Source of the DNA: an uncultured Roseicyclus sp.
GTDB taxonomy: Bacteria > Pseudomonadota > Alphaproteobacteria > Rhodobacterales > Rhodobacteraceae
Assembly (NCBI GenBank): GCA_937139335.1
Contig: CAKZPN010000036.1
Coordinates: 62,001 to 126,000 of the forward strand
Direction: 5' to 3'
DNA length: 64,000 bases
Below, piece after piece: positions 38,282-46,770 of this stretch (positions are counted from its first letter, which is position 1; every line of letters starts with the position of its first letter). The position numbers were made by a program, and so were the translations under genes. The notes beneath the pieces were generated by a model. The model was given only the letters and a program-made list of their open reading frames with translations. It was not told the DNA's origin and ran no database searches.

Positions 38282-38590
38282 ATGAGCGACGCACCCGAGG
38301 ACAAGACCAAGAAGACCAAGCCGACGCTGGATGACGGCCAGATCGAAACCAAGCACGGCGTGAGCCGGCGGACCATGCTGCGCGGCTTTGGCATCGGCAC
38401 GCTGGGCCTTGGCGGCGCCGTGTCAGGCTGCGTGGTCGTGGGCGCGCCCGGCGTCACCGACGTCGACAACGGCAACATCACCGACCCGGTCGGCTATGGA
38501 CGCGGCCCGCGCCGCGGCTACCGCACCGGCATCACCGATCGCGATTACGGCGGCAACATCACCGACCCGGTCGGCTACGGCCGGGGCTGA
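38282..38590 (+). CDS. Tat-exported lipoprotein with tandem GNITDPVGYGRG repeat
   Basis: A 102-residue protein. SRRTMLRGFGIGTLGLGG is a twin-arginine signal, followed by the lipobox-like AVSGC, so it is probably exported folded and lipid-anchored. The mature part is about 60 residues and contains the identical unit GNITDPVGYGRG twice, separated by a Gly/Arg-rich linker. No known domain. The ribosome binding site GGGGAG is nine bases before the ATG. It follows the low-complexity gene and precedes folE2, which is on the other strand. Confidence 0.72.
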   Translation: MSDAPEDKTKKTKPTLDDGQIETKHGVSRRTMLRGFGIGTLGLGGAVSGCVVVGAPGVTDVDNGNITDPVGYGRGPRRGYRTGITDRDYGGNITDPVGYGRG

Positions 38591-38616
38591 CCTCCGCCTC
38601 ACATCTGCACCGGGGC

Positions 38617-39708
38617 TCAGCCCCGGTGGATCAGGCTCGCGAAGAGATGCGGATCGAGGCTCGCCTGTGCGAAGGTCTCGCCCTCGGTCAGCACGCTGAC
38701 CGCGTCATGGCTGTGCAGGCTTTCCTGGTGGCTGGCGACGACGCGGAAATCCTTCACCCGCGCATCGGCGTGCAACTGCTCGGCAAATAGCCGCGCCGCG
38801 TCCTCGACGAAGATCGGGTTGGCGGCGTTCAGTTCGGCGAACGCCTGTTCGTCCTCGCGCTTCACCATCACCTGTGTCTCGGTCGGCACCGCGGCGCGGG
38901 CCATCGCGATCAGGTCCTCGAACCACAGGCAGCCCTCGTCCTGCGCCACCTCGACCGAGATCCGCGCGACCGACCGCTGCGAATGCGGCGTGGCCAGTTG
39001 GCCGCGCGTGGACCGCGCATGTTCCGACAGTTCCAGCGAGCACGGGCAGGTCGAGGAATAGACGTAGTCGAGATGCACCAGTTTCTGCCGCACGCCGTCC
39101 CGCTCCACCAGTTCCAGCGCGATGTCGTAATACTGGTAGCCGCTGAGCCCCGAGCGCAGGCTCGGCACCGTCACCGGGAACCGCAGCCGCATCTGGATGC
39201 GCGCGTCGAAACTGCCGAGGTCGGCCTTGTAGTCGTCCAGCGCCGCCTCGATCACCTCGAAGCTGAAGGTCTTTTCGGCATGGGCATAGAACGACCGCAT
39301 GATGCGGCTCATGTTGATGCCCTTCTTGTCGGCCTCCAGGCTGACGGTGCCGGTGACGCTGGTTTCCAGCGTCAGGTCGCCGTTGTCGCGGGTGTGGTAG
39401 CGGATCGGCAGGCGGAAGTTCGAGATGCCGACGTGCTGGATCTGCCGGTTCGCGCCCAGGATCAGCGAGGCCGGGCCGTTCTGCAGGTCCGGCAGGGTGT
39501 CGCGGTAGGCGTCATCGGCGGCGAAGGCATCGGGATACTGGCGCGCGAAGACCGGATAGGCGGGTCTGACCAGCGCGGACACGGCGGGGTCGAGCGCGGC
39601 CAGATCCTCGGCGCTGGCCGTCGCGGCCCAGGCCTTCAGCCGCGCCAGCGCCGTTTCGGCTTCGGCGCGGGTCGGCGCCTCGGGCATGTCGGTCACATGG
39701 ATGTTCAT
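38617..39708 (-). CDS. folE2: GTP cyclohydrolase FolE2 (type IB)
   Basis: A 363-residue GTP cyclohydrolase of the zinc-independent FolE2/GCYH-IB type, which makes dihydroneopterin triphosphate for folate and queuosine. The active-site Cys is in YSSTCPCSLELSEHA; RGQLATPHSQRS and a C-terminal SHQESLHSHDAV (conserved His) follow. In some bacteria it is Zur-regulated and replaces FolE under zinc limitation; no Zur palindrome was recognised upstream, so here it may be the housekeeping enzyme. The ATG at 39708 gives MNIHVTDMPEAP; upstream in-frame codons are probably not used. Confidence 0.94.
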   Translation of the reverse strand: MNIHVTDMPEAPTRAEAETALARLKAWAATASAEDLAALDPAVSALVRPAYPVFARQYPDAFAADDAYRDTLPDLQNGPASLILGANRQIQHVGISNFRLPIRYHTRDNGDLTLETSVTGTVSLEADKKGINMSRIMRSFYAHAEKTFSFEVIEAALDDYKADLGSFDARIQMRLRFPVTVPSLRSGLSGYQYYDIALELVERDGVRQKLVHLDYVYSSTCPCSLELSEHARSTRGQLATPHSQRSVARISVEVAQDEGCLWFEDLIAMARAAVPTETQVMVKREDEQAFAELNAANPIFVEDAARLFAEQLHADARVKDFRVVASHQESLHSHDAVSVLTEGETFAQASLDPHLFASLIHRG

Positions 39709-39814
39709 CGCTGTCGCTCCCCTTCTTCCGGTCACGCAGCCGCAAGATAGACCCTGCGCGCACCGTTCCCAATCTTTCGCGGGAACTTTTTTCGATCCGG
39801 CGGTGTTGAGCCGA

Positions 39815-40564
39815 TCAGCTTTCCGCCCGCGCGGTCCTGAACCGGCTCACGAATCCGGCAAGGATTTGGGCTGGAACGGTGATTTTTTCGGCCCGGCAGG
39901 CGTCAGTCAGCGCCGCGGCATCCTCGGGGGCGAAATAGCCACGGTCGCGGTAGATGCGGATGCGGGTGGCGAAATTTTCGCCCTCTGCCTCGGGGTGGAA
40001 CTGGGTGGCATAGACGTTCTGCCCGGCGCGGATCATCTGGAACGGACACGGGCCTGAGGCGACGAGATGAACGGCGCCGTCGGGCAGCGCCTCCACCGCC
40101 TCCTTGTGCCCCACCAGCGCGCGGAACCGGCGCGGGAGATCCGCCAGCAACGGGTCGGACGCCCCCGCCTCGGTCACGCTGCACTCGACCCCGCCGATGG
40201 GTTCGCCGTAGCGGGCCTTGCCGACCGGCGCGCCCAGCGTCTTGCCGAGGATGCCCATGCCGTAGCAGCAGCCGAGAAACGGCATGTCGCGCGCCAGAAC
40301 CTCGGGCATCAGGCCCAGGATATCGGCCTCGATCCGCGCCTCCAGTGGGTCCTTCGCCTCGGGCGCATCGCTGACGCAGCCCGGTCCGCCGCCCACGATG
40401 ATTCCGGAATAATTGTCCAGCGACAGCGCCGGCAGCCGCCGCTGATCCAGCCGCACGCGGTACACCTCGGCCTCCGCCAGCCCGCCGCGCTCCAGAAACG
40501 CGCCGAACTCGTCGTCGGCGGCCTCGGTCTCGGGGCGGAGCTGGAGGACGAGGAACCGCTTCAT
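39815..40564 (-). CDS. Class I glutamine amidotransferase (GuaA-N-like)
   Basis: A 249-residue stand-alone amidotransferase domain. The nucleophile Cys is in FLGCCYGMGILG and the His-Glu pair in ATQFHPEAEGENF. GGGPGCVSD is the oxyanion turn. Such proteins hydrolyse glutamine or gamma-glutamyl compounds; the acceptor or partner is unknown. It is the third gene of the metZ operon, overlapping the acetyltransferase gene by ATGA, and so falls under the SAM-II-type leader. A link to sulfur-amino-acid or glutathione-type metabolism is inference. Confidence 0.88.
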   Translation of the reverse strand: MKRFLVLQLRPETEAADDEFGAFLERGGLAEAEVYRVRLDQRRLPALSLDNYSGIIVGGGPGCVSDAPEAKDPLEARIEADILGLMPEVLARDMPFLGCCYGMGILGKTLGAPVGKARYGEPIGGVECSVTEAGASDPLLADLPRRFRALVGHKEAVEALPDGAVHLVASGPCPFQMIRAGQNVYATQFHPEAEGENFATRIRIYRDRGYFAPEDAAALTDACRAEKITVPAQILAGFVSRFRTARAES

Positions 40565-41058
40565 GCGGCCACGGTCACATGCGCGAGCAGACGTTTCTCC
40601 ATCACCGCATTAGGCAGGCGGACGCCGTTGCGCTCCACCTCCTGCCGCTTGACCAGCCGCCAGCCGCGCCGGGTGAAGAACCGTTCGGCCAGCAGGCTCG
40701 CCTCGGTTTCCAGCCGCGCCAGCCCCGCCGCCCGCGCGCGTCCTTCGATCACCGCATAGAGGGTTTCGCCCACGCCCTGCCCCATCGCCTCGGGCGCGAC
40801 ATAGGCGAAGTCGAGCCAGCCGCTGCCGATGTCGAGCGTCATGAACCCCAGAAGCCGCCCGTCCTGCTCCGCCACCACGGTCTGCGCCTCGATGAGCCGG
40901 CGGCGCCAGGTCTCGTCGCTGGGCGGCGCGGGCGACCAGGCTTCGCGCTGCGCCGCGTCGTAATGCCCCCCGGTCCCCTCGCGCACGGCTCGGTGGTAGA
41001 GCTCGGCCAGCCCCGGCGCGTCGGTGACGCGGCAGGGCCGGATGATGAGCCCGTTCAT
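40561..41058 (-). CDS. GNAT-family N-acetyltransferase
   Basis: A 165-residue GCN5-type acetyltransferase. Motif A is LDFAYVAPEAMGQGVGETLYAVIEGRAR, with the Q/RxxGxG/A pyrophosphate loop (GQGVGE). SLLAERFFTRRGWRLVKRQEVERNGVRLPNAVMEKRL is the usual C-terminal part. The acceptor is unknown; a role in acetylating an amino acid or amine is possible. It overlaps metZ upstream and the amidotransferase downstream by ATGA, so the three are co-translated. Confidence 0.88.
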   Translation of the reverse strand: MNGLIIRPCRVTDAPGLAELYHRAVREGTGGHYDAAQREAWSPAPPSDETWRRRLIEAQTVVAEQDGRLLGFMTLDIGSGWLDFAYVAPEAMGQGVGETLYAVIEGRARAAGLARLETEASLLAERFFTRRGWRLVKRQEVERNGVRLPNAVMEKRLLAHVTVAA

Positions 41059-42260
41059 GCGCCCCTCGCCGCGGCAAGCGCCGCCAGCAGGTCGGCGATC
41101 AGGTCATCGGGGTCTTCCAGCCCCACCGACAGCCGCACCAGCCCGCGCGTGATGCCGAGCGCCTGGCGCTGCTCCTCGCTCAACCGCTGGTGCGTGGTCG
41201 TCGCGGGATGGGTGATGATCGACTTCGCGTCGCCGAGGTTGTTGGAAATGATGATGATCTCCAGCGCGTTAAGGAAGCTGAACGCCGCCTCCTGCCCTCC
41301 ATCGAGCTCGAACGCGATGACGGTGCCGCCTGTCTCCATCTGCGCGCCGGACAGCGCGTGCTGCGGGTGCGACGGCAGGCCGGGGAAGAGAACGCGGGTC
41401 AGCCCCGGCTGCCCTTCCAGCGCCTCGGCGATGGCCTGCGCGGCAGTGGCCTGCGCCCGGCAGCGCAATTCCACCGTCTCCAGCGATTTCAGCATCACCC
41501 AGGCGTTGAACGGCGACATCGCGCCGCCGGTGTGCTTCAGGTAAGGCTCGACGGTCTTGCGGATGAAGGTCCTGGTCCCGAGGATCACGCCGCCTAGACA
41601 GCGCCCCTGCCCGTCGATGTGCTTGGTCGCGGAATAGACCACCACGTCGGCGCCGAGCCCAATCGTGTCCTGGAACACCGGCGTGGCAAAGACGTTGTCG
41701 ACCACGACCAGCGCGCCCGCCGCATGGGCCAGCCGCGCGACGGCGGCGATGTCGATGACCTCCAGCGTCGGGTTCGAGATCGACTCGAAGAACACCGCCT
41801 TGGTGTCGGGCCGGATCGCCTGTTCCCACTGCGCCAGGTCGGTGCCGTCGACGAAACTCACTTCCACCCCGTAGCGCGTCAGCACCTCCTCGAGGATGTA
41901 GAGGCACGATCCGAAGAGCGCGCGCGCGGCCACGACATGGTCGCCCGACCGCAGCATCGACACCAGCGCGCCGTTCACGGCGGCCATGCCCGACGCCGTG
42001 GCAAAGGCGTCCTCCGCCCCTTCCAGCGCGGCGATCCGCTCCTCGAACATGCGCACGGTGGGGTTGCCGTAGCGGGCGTAGATGTATTCGTCGGGGCCGG
42101 TCTCGATGAAGCGCGCCTCGGCGGCCTCGGCGCTGTCGTAGACGAAGCCCTGCGTCAGGAAGATCGCCTCGCTGACCTCGCCATACTGGCTGCGCCGCGT
42201 GCCGGCATGCACCGCGTGGGTGCGTTTTTTCCATGTCTTCCGGGCAGTTGGGTCCGTCAT
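41055..42260 (-). CDS. metZ: O-succinylhomoserine sulfhydrylase
   Basis: A 401-residue PLP enzyme of the Cys/Met metabolism family that makes homocysteine from O-succinylhomoserine and sulfide. The PLP lysine is in SATKHIDGQGRCLGG; ASGMAAVNGAL and the start WKKRTHAVHAGTRRSQYGEVSEAIFLTQGFVYDSAEAAEARF match MetZ rather than MetB or MetY. A SAM-II-type riboswitch lies 86 bases upstream, so expression should fall when S-adenosylmethionine is plentiful. It is the first gene of a three-gene operon. Confidence 0.95.
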   Translation of the reverse strand: MTDPTARKTWKKRTHAVHAGTRRSQYGEVSEAIFLTQGFVYDSAEAAEARFIETGPDEYIYARYGNPTVRMFEERIAALEGAEDAFATASGMAAVNGALVSMLRSGDHVVAARALFGSCLYILEEVLTRYGVEVSFVDGTDLAQWEQAIRPDTKAVFFESISNPTLEVIDIAAVARLAHAAGALVVVDNVFATPVFQDTIGLGADVVVYSATKHIDGQGRCLGGVILGTRTFIRKTVEPYLKHTGGAMSPFNAWVMLKSLETVELRCRAQATAAQAIAEALEGQPGLTRVLFPGLPSHPQHALSGAQMETGGTVIAFELDGGQEAAFSFLNALEIIIISNNLGDAKSIITHPATTTHQRLSEEQRQALGITRGLVRLSVGLEDPDDLIADLLAALAAARGA

Positions 42261-42346
42261 GGCCCTCTCCTCTCACCTCGAGCCCTCGGGCATTCCCCGC
42301 AGGCAAAACTGGTCGGGAGCGAGCGGATGCTGGACGTCCTCGACCT

Positions 42347-42397
42347 CTTTAGCGGCTTGTTTAACGTGGTCCGCAATCCGGTTCACAAATCACCACG
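42347..42397 (-). promoter_or_regulatory. SAM-II-type riboswitch in the metZ leader
   Basis: Reading the minus strand from 42397: CGTGGT-GATTTG, then AACCGG, then ACCACG-TTAAA and GCTAAAG. CGTGGT (42392-42397) pairs with ACCACG (42365-42370) to form P1; the GTGATTTG, TTAAA and GCTAAAG blocks are the conserved SAM-II positions and the rest can form its pseudoknot. SAM-II elements precede met genes in alphaproteobacteria. Distance to the metZ start is 86 bases. Confidence 0.88.
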
Positions 42398-42539
42398 GGC
42401 CTGTGGCTACGCCGCCCGCGCGGTTGCGTCAAGCACCACTGCAGCACGGCGGCCACGTCACGGAAGTGTCGTGTCAACTTTACCGAAATGTTGCGAGACG
42501 CGCCTATCCCACACGCAACATGTGGCAGGTGTGATCGGC

Positions 42540-43430
42540 ATGGCGCTGGTTTCCGTAAACGCGACCGAGACCGGATGGGAGAGTGTGACGCCACTCGGCC
42601 CGGCGGTGGCGCACCTGCCGCCCGGTGCTTCGGTCACGATCATGATCCACGGCTTCCGGTTCTCGCCCTGGGATGACCAGAACACACCGCACAGCCATAT
42701 CCTGTCGCTCGACCCGCGCCGCGACTGCTGGAAGGCGGTCAGTTGGCCCCGGCACCTGCACCTCGGCCGCGCCGACGCGGGCCTCGGCATCGGGTTCGGC
42801 TGGCACGCCCGCGGCAGCCTGACCCGCGTCGCCGCCCGCGCCTTCGGCGTCGGGACGACGCTGGCCGGCTTCATCCGGGATATCAAGGCCGAGCGCGACG
42901 ATCTTCACGTGAACATCATGGCCCATTCACTTGGCGCGCGGGTGGCGCTCTCCGCGCTGGCCGAGCTTGCGCGCGGCGATGTCGACCGGCTGATCCTGCT
43001 CTCCGGTGCAGAATACCGCAGCATCGCGGTGGCCGCGCTGCGCTCGCCCGCCGGGCGCGCGACCCAGGTGCTGAACGTGACCAGCGGAGAAAACACGCTT
43101 TTCGACGCGATCTTCCGCCTGGGCGTGCCCGCGCCCTCGCTCAGCGACTGGCCGCTGTCGGGCGGGGTGAGCGCGGTGCCGGGCTGGACCGACCTGCGCG
43201 TCGATTGCCCCGAGACGCTGGCGGTGCTGCGCGCCCACGGCATCCGCACCCGCGCTTCGGCGACGCGGGTCTGCCACTGGTCGACCTACCTGCGCCCCGG
43301 CCTGTTCCGGCTCTACCGCGATGTCTTCGACCCGGCCCGGCCCGACCTGCTGCCACGGCTTGCCGCAGCGCTGCCCCGGCCTGCCGCCGCCGCGCCGCGG
43401 GGACGGGCCGCGCGGCTTTCCCCCTTGTGA
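42540..43430 (+). CDS. Alpha/beta hydrolase-fold protein
   Basis: A 296-residue hydrolase-like protein. VTIMIHGFRFSP supplies the HG oxyanion turn and IMAHSLGARVALSAL the nucleophile elbow (AHSLG, a GxSxG variant with Ala first). A Gln/Asp-type third residue is not obvious; the His may be that of ATRVCHWSTYLRPGLF. The C-terminal 35 residues are Pro/Ala/Arg-rich. Substrate unknown. GTG at 42531 is an alternative start. It is divergent from metZ and lies upstream of the TelA cluster, separated from it by 132 bases. Confidence 0.8.
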   Translation: MALVSVNATETGWESVTPLGPAVAHLPPGASVTIMIHGFRFSPWDDQNTPHSHILSLDPRRDCWKAVSWPRHLHLGRADAGLGIGFGWHARGSLTRVAARAFGVGTTLAGFIRDIKAERDDLHVNIMAHSLGARVALSALAELARGDVDRLILLSGAEYRSIAVAALRSPAGRATQVLNVTSGENTLFDAIFRLGVPAPSLSDWPLSGGVSAVPGWTDLRVDCPETLAVLRAHGIRTRASATRVCHWSTYLRPGLFRLYRDVFDPARPDLLPRLAAALPRPAAAAPRGRAARLSPL

Positions 43431-43562
43431 GAGACACGCCGCGGTCCGATCTCTTTTTTCAGGAGCGGTAAACCACCGGTTTTCATTGCAGCGTCTGGTT
43501 TTTGCATGGAAACCTTTCTAACGTGGCGCCGGTGGCGACATCGATCGGATGAGGGGGCAGCG

Positions 43563-43652
43563 ATGAGTTCTAGTTTTCTTCAGGGCGTGTCCTTCGCCGC
43601 GCTGGTCGTGGTCGTCGTCATGGCCAGCTTCGGCGGGTTCGGGGTGCTCTGA
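43563..43652 (+). CDS. 29-residue membrane peptide, first gene of the TelA cluster
   Basis: A 29-residue peptide, MSSSFLQGVSFAALVVVVV followed by MASFGGFGVL, almost wholly one transmembrane helix with a Gly/Phe-rich end. GAGGGGG lies six bases before the ATG, a strong ribosome binding site. The stop codon shares bases with the ATG of the XpaC-like gene (TGATG), so it is translationally coupled to it. Size below usual annotation limits means it is probably unannotated in most genomes. Function unknown. Confidence 0.65.
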   Translation: MSSSFLQGVSFAALVVVVVMASFGGFGVL

Positions 43653-44566
43653 TGACCAAACGCTATGGCGGTGAATTCAGCCCGACGGGCCAGCGCGACG
43701 GCGATGCACCGCGCGAGACGGTCGTGGCCGAACGGCTGGAGGTCGCAAGCTTTCGCGGCCGCAGCCCGATGCGTCACGGTGCCAAGCTCAACATCCTGTT
43801 CATCCTGCCGCTGCTGGCGCTGGCGACCTCGTTCCTGCAGCCGGTGTCCGGCATGGCCGTCGACCTTGTCGGCGCGGCGGCGATGATGCTGTCGGCCTGG
43901 CTGACCCGCGACGGCGTGCGCGCCGAGGACGCCTTTGCCGAGCGCAAGGTCGCGCGCCGCCCGGCGATCCCGCGCAAGATCTTCGGCTCGGTCCTGATGG
44001 GCACGGGCGTGGCGCTGCTGATCTACGGCGGCCAGTGGAACCTCGCCGCCGCCATCGTCGTCGGCGCCATCGCCGGCGCGCTGCATCTCGGCGCCTTCGG
44101 GCTCGACCCGCTGGCCGACAAGGGGCTGGAGGGCGTCGACCGCCGCGAGACCGACCGGATCGCGCGCAAGATCGAAGAGGCGGAAAGGATGCTCGACCAG
44201 ATGTCCGACGCGATCCGCCGCGCCCGCGACCGGCAGCTCGAGGCGCGCGTCTCGGCTTTCCAGGATACCGCGCGGCAGATGTTCCGCCAGGTCGAGGCCG
44301 ACCCGCGCGACCTGACCCAGGCGCGGCGCTATCTCGGCGTCTACCTGCAGGGCGCGCGCGACGCGACGGTGCAGTTCGCCGATCTCTACGCCCGCAACCG
44401 CGACACGCAGGTGCGGGCCGATTTCGAGACCTTCCTCGACGACATGGAAACCAATTTCGCAAAGCGGACTACCGCGATGCTGACGGATGACCGCACCAAC
44501 TTCGACGTCGAGATCGAAGTCCTGCGGGACAGGTTGAACCGCGAAAATTTGCACATCGAGGGATAA
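43652..44566 (+). CDS. XpaC-like membrane protein (5-bromo-4-chloroindolyl phosphate hydrolysis family)
   Basis: A 304-residue protein. The first ~50 residues are soluble, followed by four hydrophobic segments (residues about 50-150, e.g. NILFILPLLALATSFLQPVSG and SVLMGTGVALLIYGG). The rest is a long helical domain with coiled-coil-like charge patterns (RRETDRIARKIEEAERMLDQMSDAIRRARDRQLEARV). This is the XpaC family layout, named for a Bacillus phosphatase activity but usually found beside TelA. It is coupled to the 29-residue peptide and followed by telA after 10 bases, which indicates a common operon. Confidence 0.85.
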   Translation: MTKRYGGEFSPTGQRDGDAPRETVVAERLEVASFRGRSPMRHGAKLNILFILPLLALATSFLQPVSGMAVDLVGAAAMMLSAWLTRDGVRAEDAFAERKVARRPAIPRKIFGSVLMGTGVALLIYGGQWNLAAAIVVGAIAGALHLGAFGLDPLADKGLEGVDRRETDRIARKIEEAERMLDQMSDAIRRARDRQLEARVSAFQDTARQMFRQVEADPRDLTQARRYLGVYLQGARDATVQFADLYARNRDTQVRADFETFLDDMETNFAKRTTAMLTDDRTNFDVEIEVLRDRLNRENLHIEG

Positions 44567-44576
44567 GGACAAAGCC

Positions 44577-45788
44577 ATGACCACCGCTATCCGCCAACAG
44601 GCCGAAGACACCGCCAAGCTGGTCGACGAGATCAACGCCGTCGTCCTGCTCGAACCCTCCGCCGACCTCGTGCCGCTGCCGCAGGCCGACGCCCCCACGG
44701 CCGAGCAGATCCGCCGCCGCGTGGCCGAGATCGACATGACCGACACGAATTCCATCGTGACCTTCGGCTCGGCCGCCCAGGCGGAGCTGCAACAGATCAG
44801 CCAGGCCATGCTGCAGGGCGTGAAGAACAAGGACATCGGCCCGGCGGGCGACTCGTTGCGCGAGATCGTCGGCACGATCCGCGGCTTTTCGGTCGACGAA
44901 CTGGACCCGAACCGCAAGCAGAGCTGGTGGGAGCGCCTGTTCGGCAAGGCCAAGCCGGTCCACAACTTCATGGCGAAATACGAGCAGGTGCAGGACCAGA
45001 TCGACCGCATCACCGAGAACCTGCTGAGCCACGAGCACACGCTGATGAAGGACATCAAGTCGCTCGACAAGCTCTACGAGAAGACCCTCGATTTCTACGA
45101 TGAACTCGCGCTCTACATCGCCGCCGGCGAGGAAAAGCTGCGCGAGCTGGACGAGGACACCATCCCCGCGAAAGAGGCCGAGGTTCAGGCCGCTCCCGAG
45201 GATGACCAGGTGATCCGCGCGCAGGAGTTGCGCGACATCCGTGCCGCGCGCGACGACCTCGAACGCCGCATCCACGACCTGAAGCTGACGCGGCAGGTGA
45301 CGATGCAGTCGCTGCCCTCGATCCGGCTAGTGCAGGAAAACGACAAGAGCCTCGTCACCAAGATCAACTCGACCCTCGTGAACACCGTGCCGCTGTGGGA
45401 AACCCAGCTGGCGCAGGCGGTGACGATCCAGCGCTCGACCGAGGCCGCCAAGGCGGTGCGCGAGGCGACGGATCTGACGAACGACCTGCTGACGCAGAAC
45501 GCGACCAACCTGCGCGAAAGCAACAAGATCGTCCGCGAGGAGATGGAGCGCGGCGTGTTCGACATCGAGGCCGTGAAGGCCGCCAACGCCGAGCTCATCG
45601 CCACGATCGAGGACAGCCTGCAGATCGCCGACGAGGGCAAGCGCCGCCGCGCCGAGGCCGAGGTCGAGATGCAGAAGATGGAGACCGAATTGCGCGACAC
45701 GCTGGCCGCCGCCTCCTCGCGCGCCTCGCAGGCTGCCGCAACCACGACCGGGTCGGGCGCCACGCCGCCCCCGCCCCCGGCAAGCTGA
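44577..45788 (+). CDS. telA: TelA family toxic anion resistance protein
   Basis: A 403-residue, almost entirely helical soluble protein of the TelA/KlaA family, linked to tellurite and other stress resistance. DSLREIVGTIRGFSVDELDPNRKQSWWERLFGKAKPVHNFMAKYEQVQDQID is the conserved middle; VPLWETQLAQAV and ALREATDLTNDLLTQNATNLRES-type helices follow. How it protects is unknown; association with membrane proteins is supposed. The C-terminus ends in a Pro-rich tail. It is the third gene of the cluster and probably acts with the XpaC-like protein before it. Confidence 0.92.
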   Translation: MTTAIRQQAEDTAKLVDEINAVVLLEPSADLVPLPQADAPTAEQIRRRVAEIDMTDTNSIVTFGSAAQAELQQISQAMLQGVKNKDIGPAGDSLREIVGTIRGFSVDELDPNRKQSWWERLFGKAKPVHNFMAKYEQVQDQIDRITENLLSHEHTLMKDIKSLDKLYEKTLDFYDELALYIAAGEEKLRELDEDTIPAKEAEVQAAPEDDQVIRAQELRDIRAARDDLERRIHDLKLTRQVTMQSLPSIRLVQENDKSLVTKINSTLVNTVPLWETQLAQAVTIQRSTEAAKAVREATDLTNDLLTQNATNLRESNKIVREEMERGVFDIEAVKAANAELIATIEDSLQIADEGKRRRAEAEVEMQKMETELRDTLAAASSRASQAAATTTGSGATPPPPPAS

Positions 45789-45797
45789 GCGAGGCCC

Positions 45798-46730
45798 ATG
45801 GCGCTGCGCTGGTCATACCTGATTCCGGGCGCCGTGGCGCTGGCCCTTTCGGCCTGCGTTCCCACCACGGCGCCCCAGGTCTCGCCCCGGCCCGAAACCC
45901 GGGCCGAGGCGCCGGCGCCCTCTGCCGAAAGCGAGGCCTTCGCGCGCTACTACCGCGGCGTGGAGGCGCGGCTGGTGTCGCAGGGCCAGCTCAGGACCGA
46001 TGGCGGGCAGACCGACGCGCCGGTCTCGGTCGCGACGCTGGCTGCAAATTTCGAGCGCATCGCGCTTTATGACGAATACGCGCTGATCGGCGGGCGGTTC
46101 GTGCAGCAGCAGACCGCAGCGCGCCTGCGCCGCTGGGAACAGCCGGTGCGCATCCAGGCCCATTTCGGCGCCTCCGTCGGCGCGACCCAGCAGGCCGAGG
46201 ACCGCTCGGTGCTGTCGACCTACGCCACCCGGTTGGGGCGCGTGACCGGGCACCCGATCTCCACCGTGCGCTCGAACGGCAATTTCCACGTCCTCTACCT
46301 CAACCGCGACGAACAGCGCAGCGCGGGCGAGATGGTGCGCCGGCTGATCCCCGGCGTCGGCCCCGAGGTGATCACCGAGATCGAGGCGCTGCCGCGCTCG
46401 ACCTTCTGCGCGGTCTACGCGTTTTCCGAGACCGGCGGCCGCCCGGTCTATGTCGCGGCGGTGGCGATCATCCGCGACGAGCACCCCAGCCTCATCCGCC
46501 GCTCCTGCGTGCACGAGGAAGTCGCCCAGGGCCTCGGCCTGCCCAACGACAGCCCGGCCGCGCGCCCCTCGATCTTCAACGACGACGAGGAATTTGCGCT
46601 GCTGACCCCGCATGACGAGATGCTGCTGCGCATCCTTTACGACCGGCGGCTGCAACCCGGCGTCCGCCCGTCCGAGGCGCGTGTAACCGTGCGCGCGATC
46701 GCCGAAGAATTGCTTGGCGGGCCCGCCTGA
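45798..46730 (+). CDS. DUF2927 lipoprotein (TelA cluster)
   Basis: A 310-residue protein with a lipoprotein signal (LALSACVP). The main part matches DUF2927, ending in SCVHEEVAQGLGLPNDSPAARPSIFNDDEEFALLTPHDEMLLRILYD. The EExxQxLGLPND core has conserved acidic and Gln residues; HEEVA lacks the second His of a zinc protease HExxH motif, so peptidase activity cannot be assumed. A second DUF2927 lipoprotein is at 58332. The gene lies 9 bases after telA, so the group has an envelope component facing the periplasm. Confidence 0.85.
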   Translation: MALRWSYLIPGAVALALSACVPTTAPQVSPRPETRAEAPAPSAESEAFARYYRGVEARLVSQGQLRTDGGQTDAPVSVATLAANFERIALYDEYALIGGRFVQQQTAARLRRWEQPVRIQAHFGASVGATQQAEDRSVLSTYATRLGRVTGHPISTVRSNGNFHVLYLNRDEQRSAGEMVRRLIPGVGPEVITEIEALPRSTFCAVYAFSETGGRPVYVAAVAIIRDEHPSLIRRSCVHEEVAQGLGLPNDSPAARPSIFNDDEEFALLTPHDEMLLRILYDRRLQPGVRPSEARVTVRAIAEELLGGPA

Positions 46731-46770
46731 CCCGCCGTACCGTATTCACCCCAAGGAAAGGGAAAACGAC

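Noticed and set aside
38471..38589. CRISPR array in the repeated DNA of the Tat lipoprotein gene
   Set aside because: There are only two units, they code for protein in frame, and there is no spacer regularity.
39709..39814. Zur box upstream of folE2
   Set aside because: No palindrome of the Zur type was found; zinc control remains possible but unsupported.
46499..46530. Zinc protease HExxH motif in the DUF2927 protein (CVHEEVAQ)
   Set aside because: The second His is absent, and the block is better explained as the family's EExxQ core.
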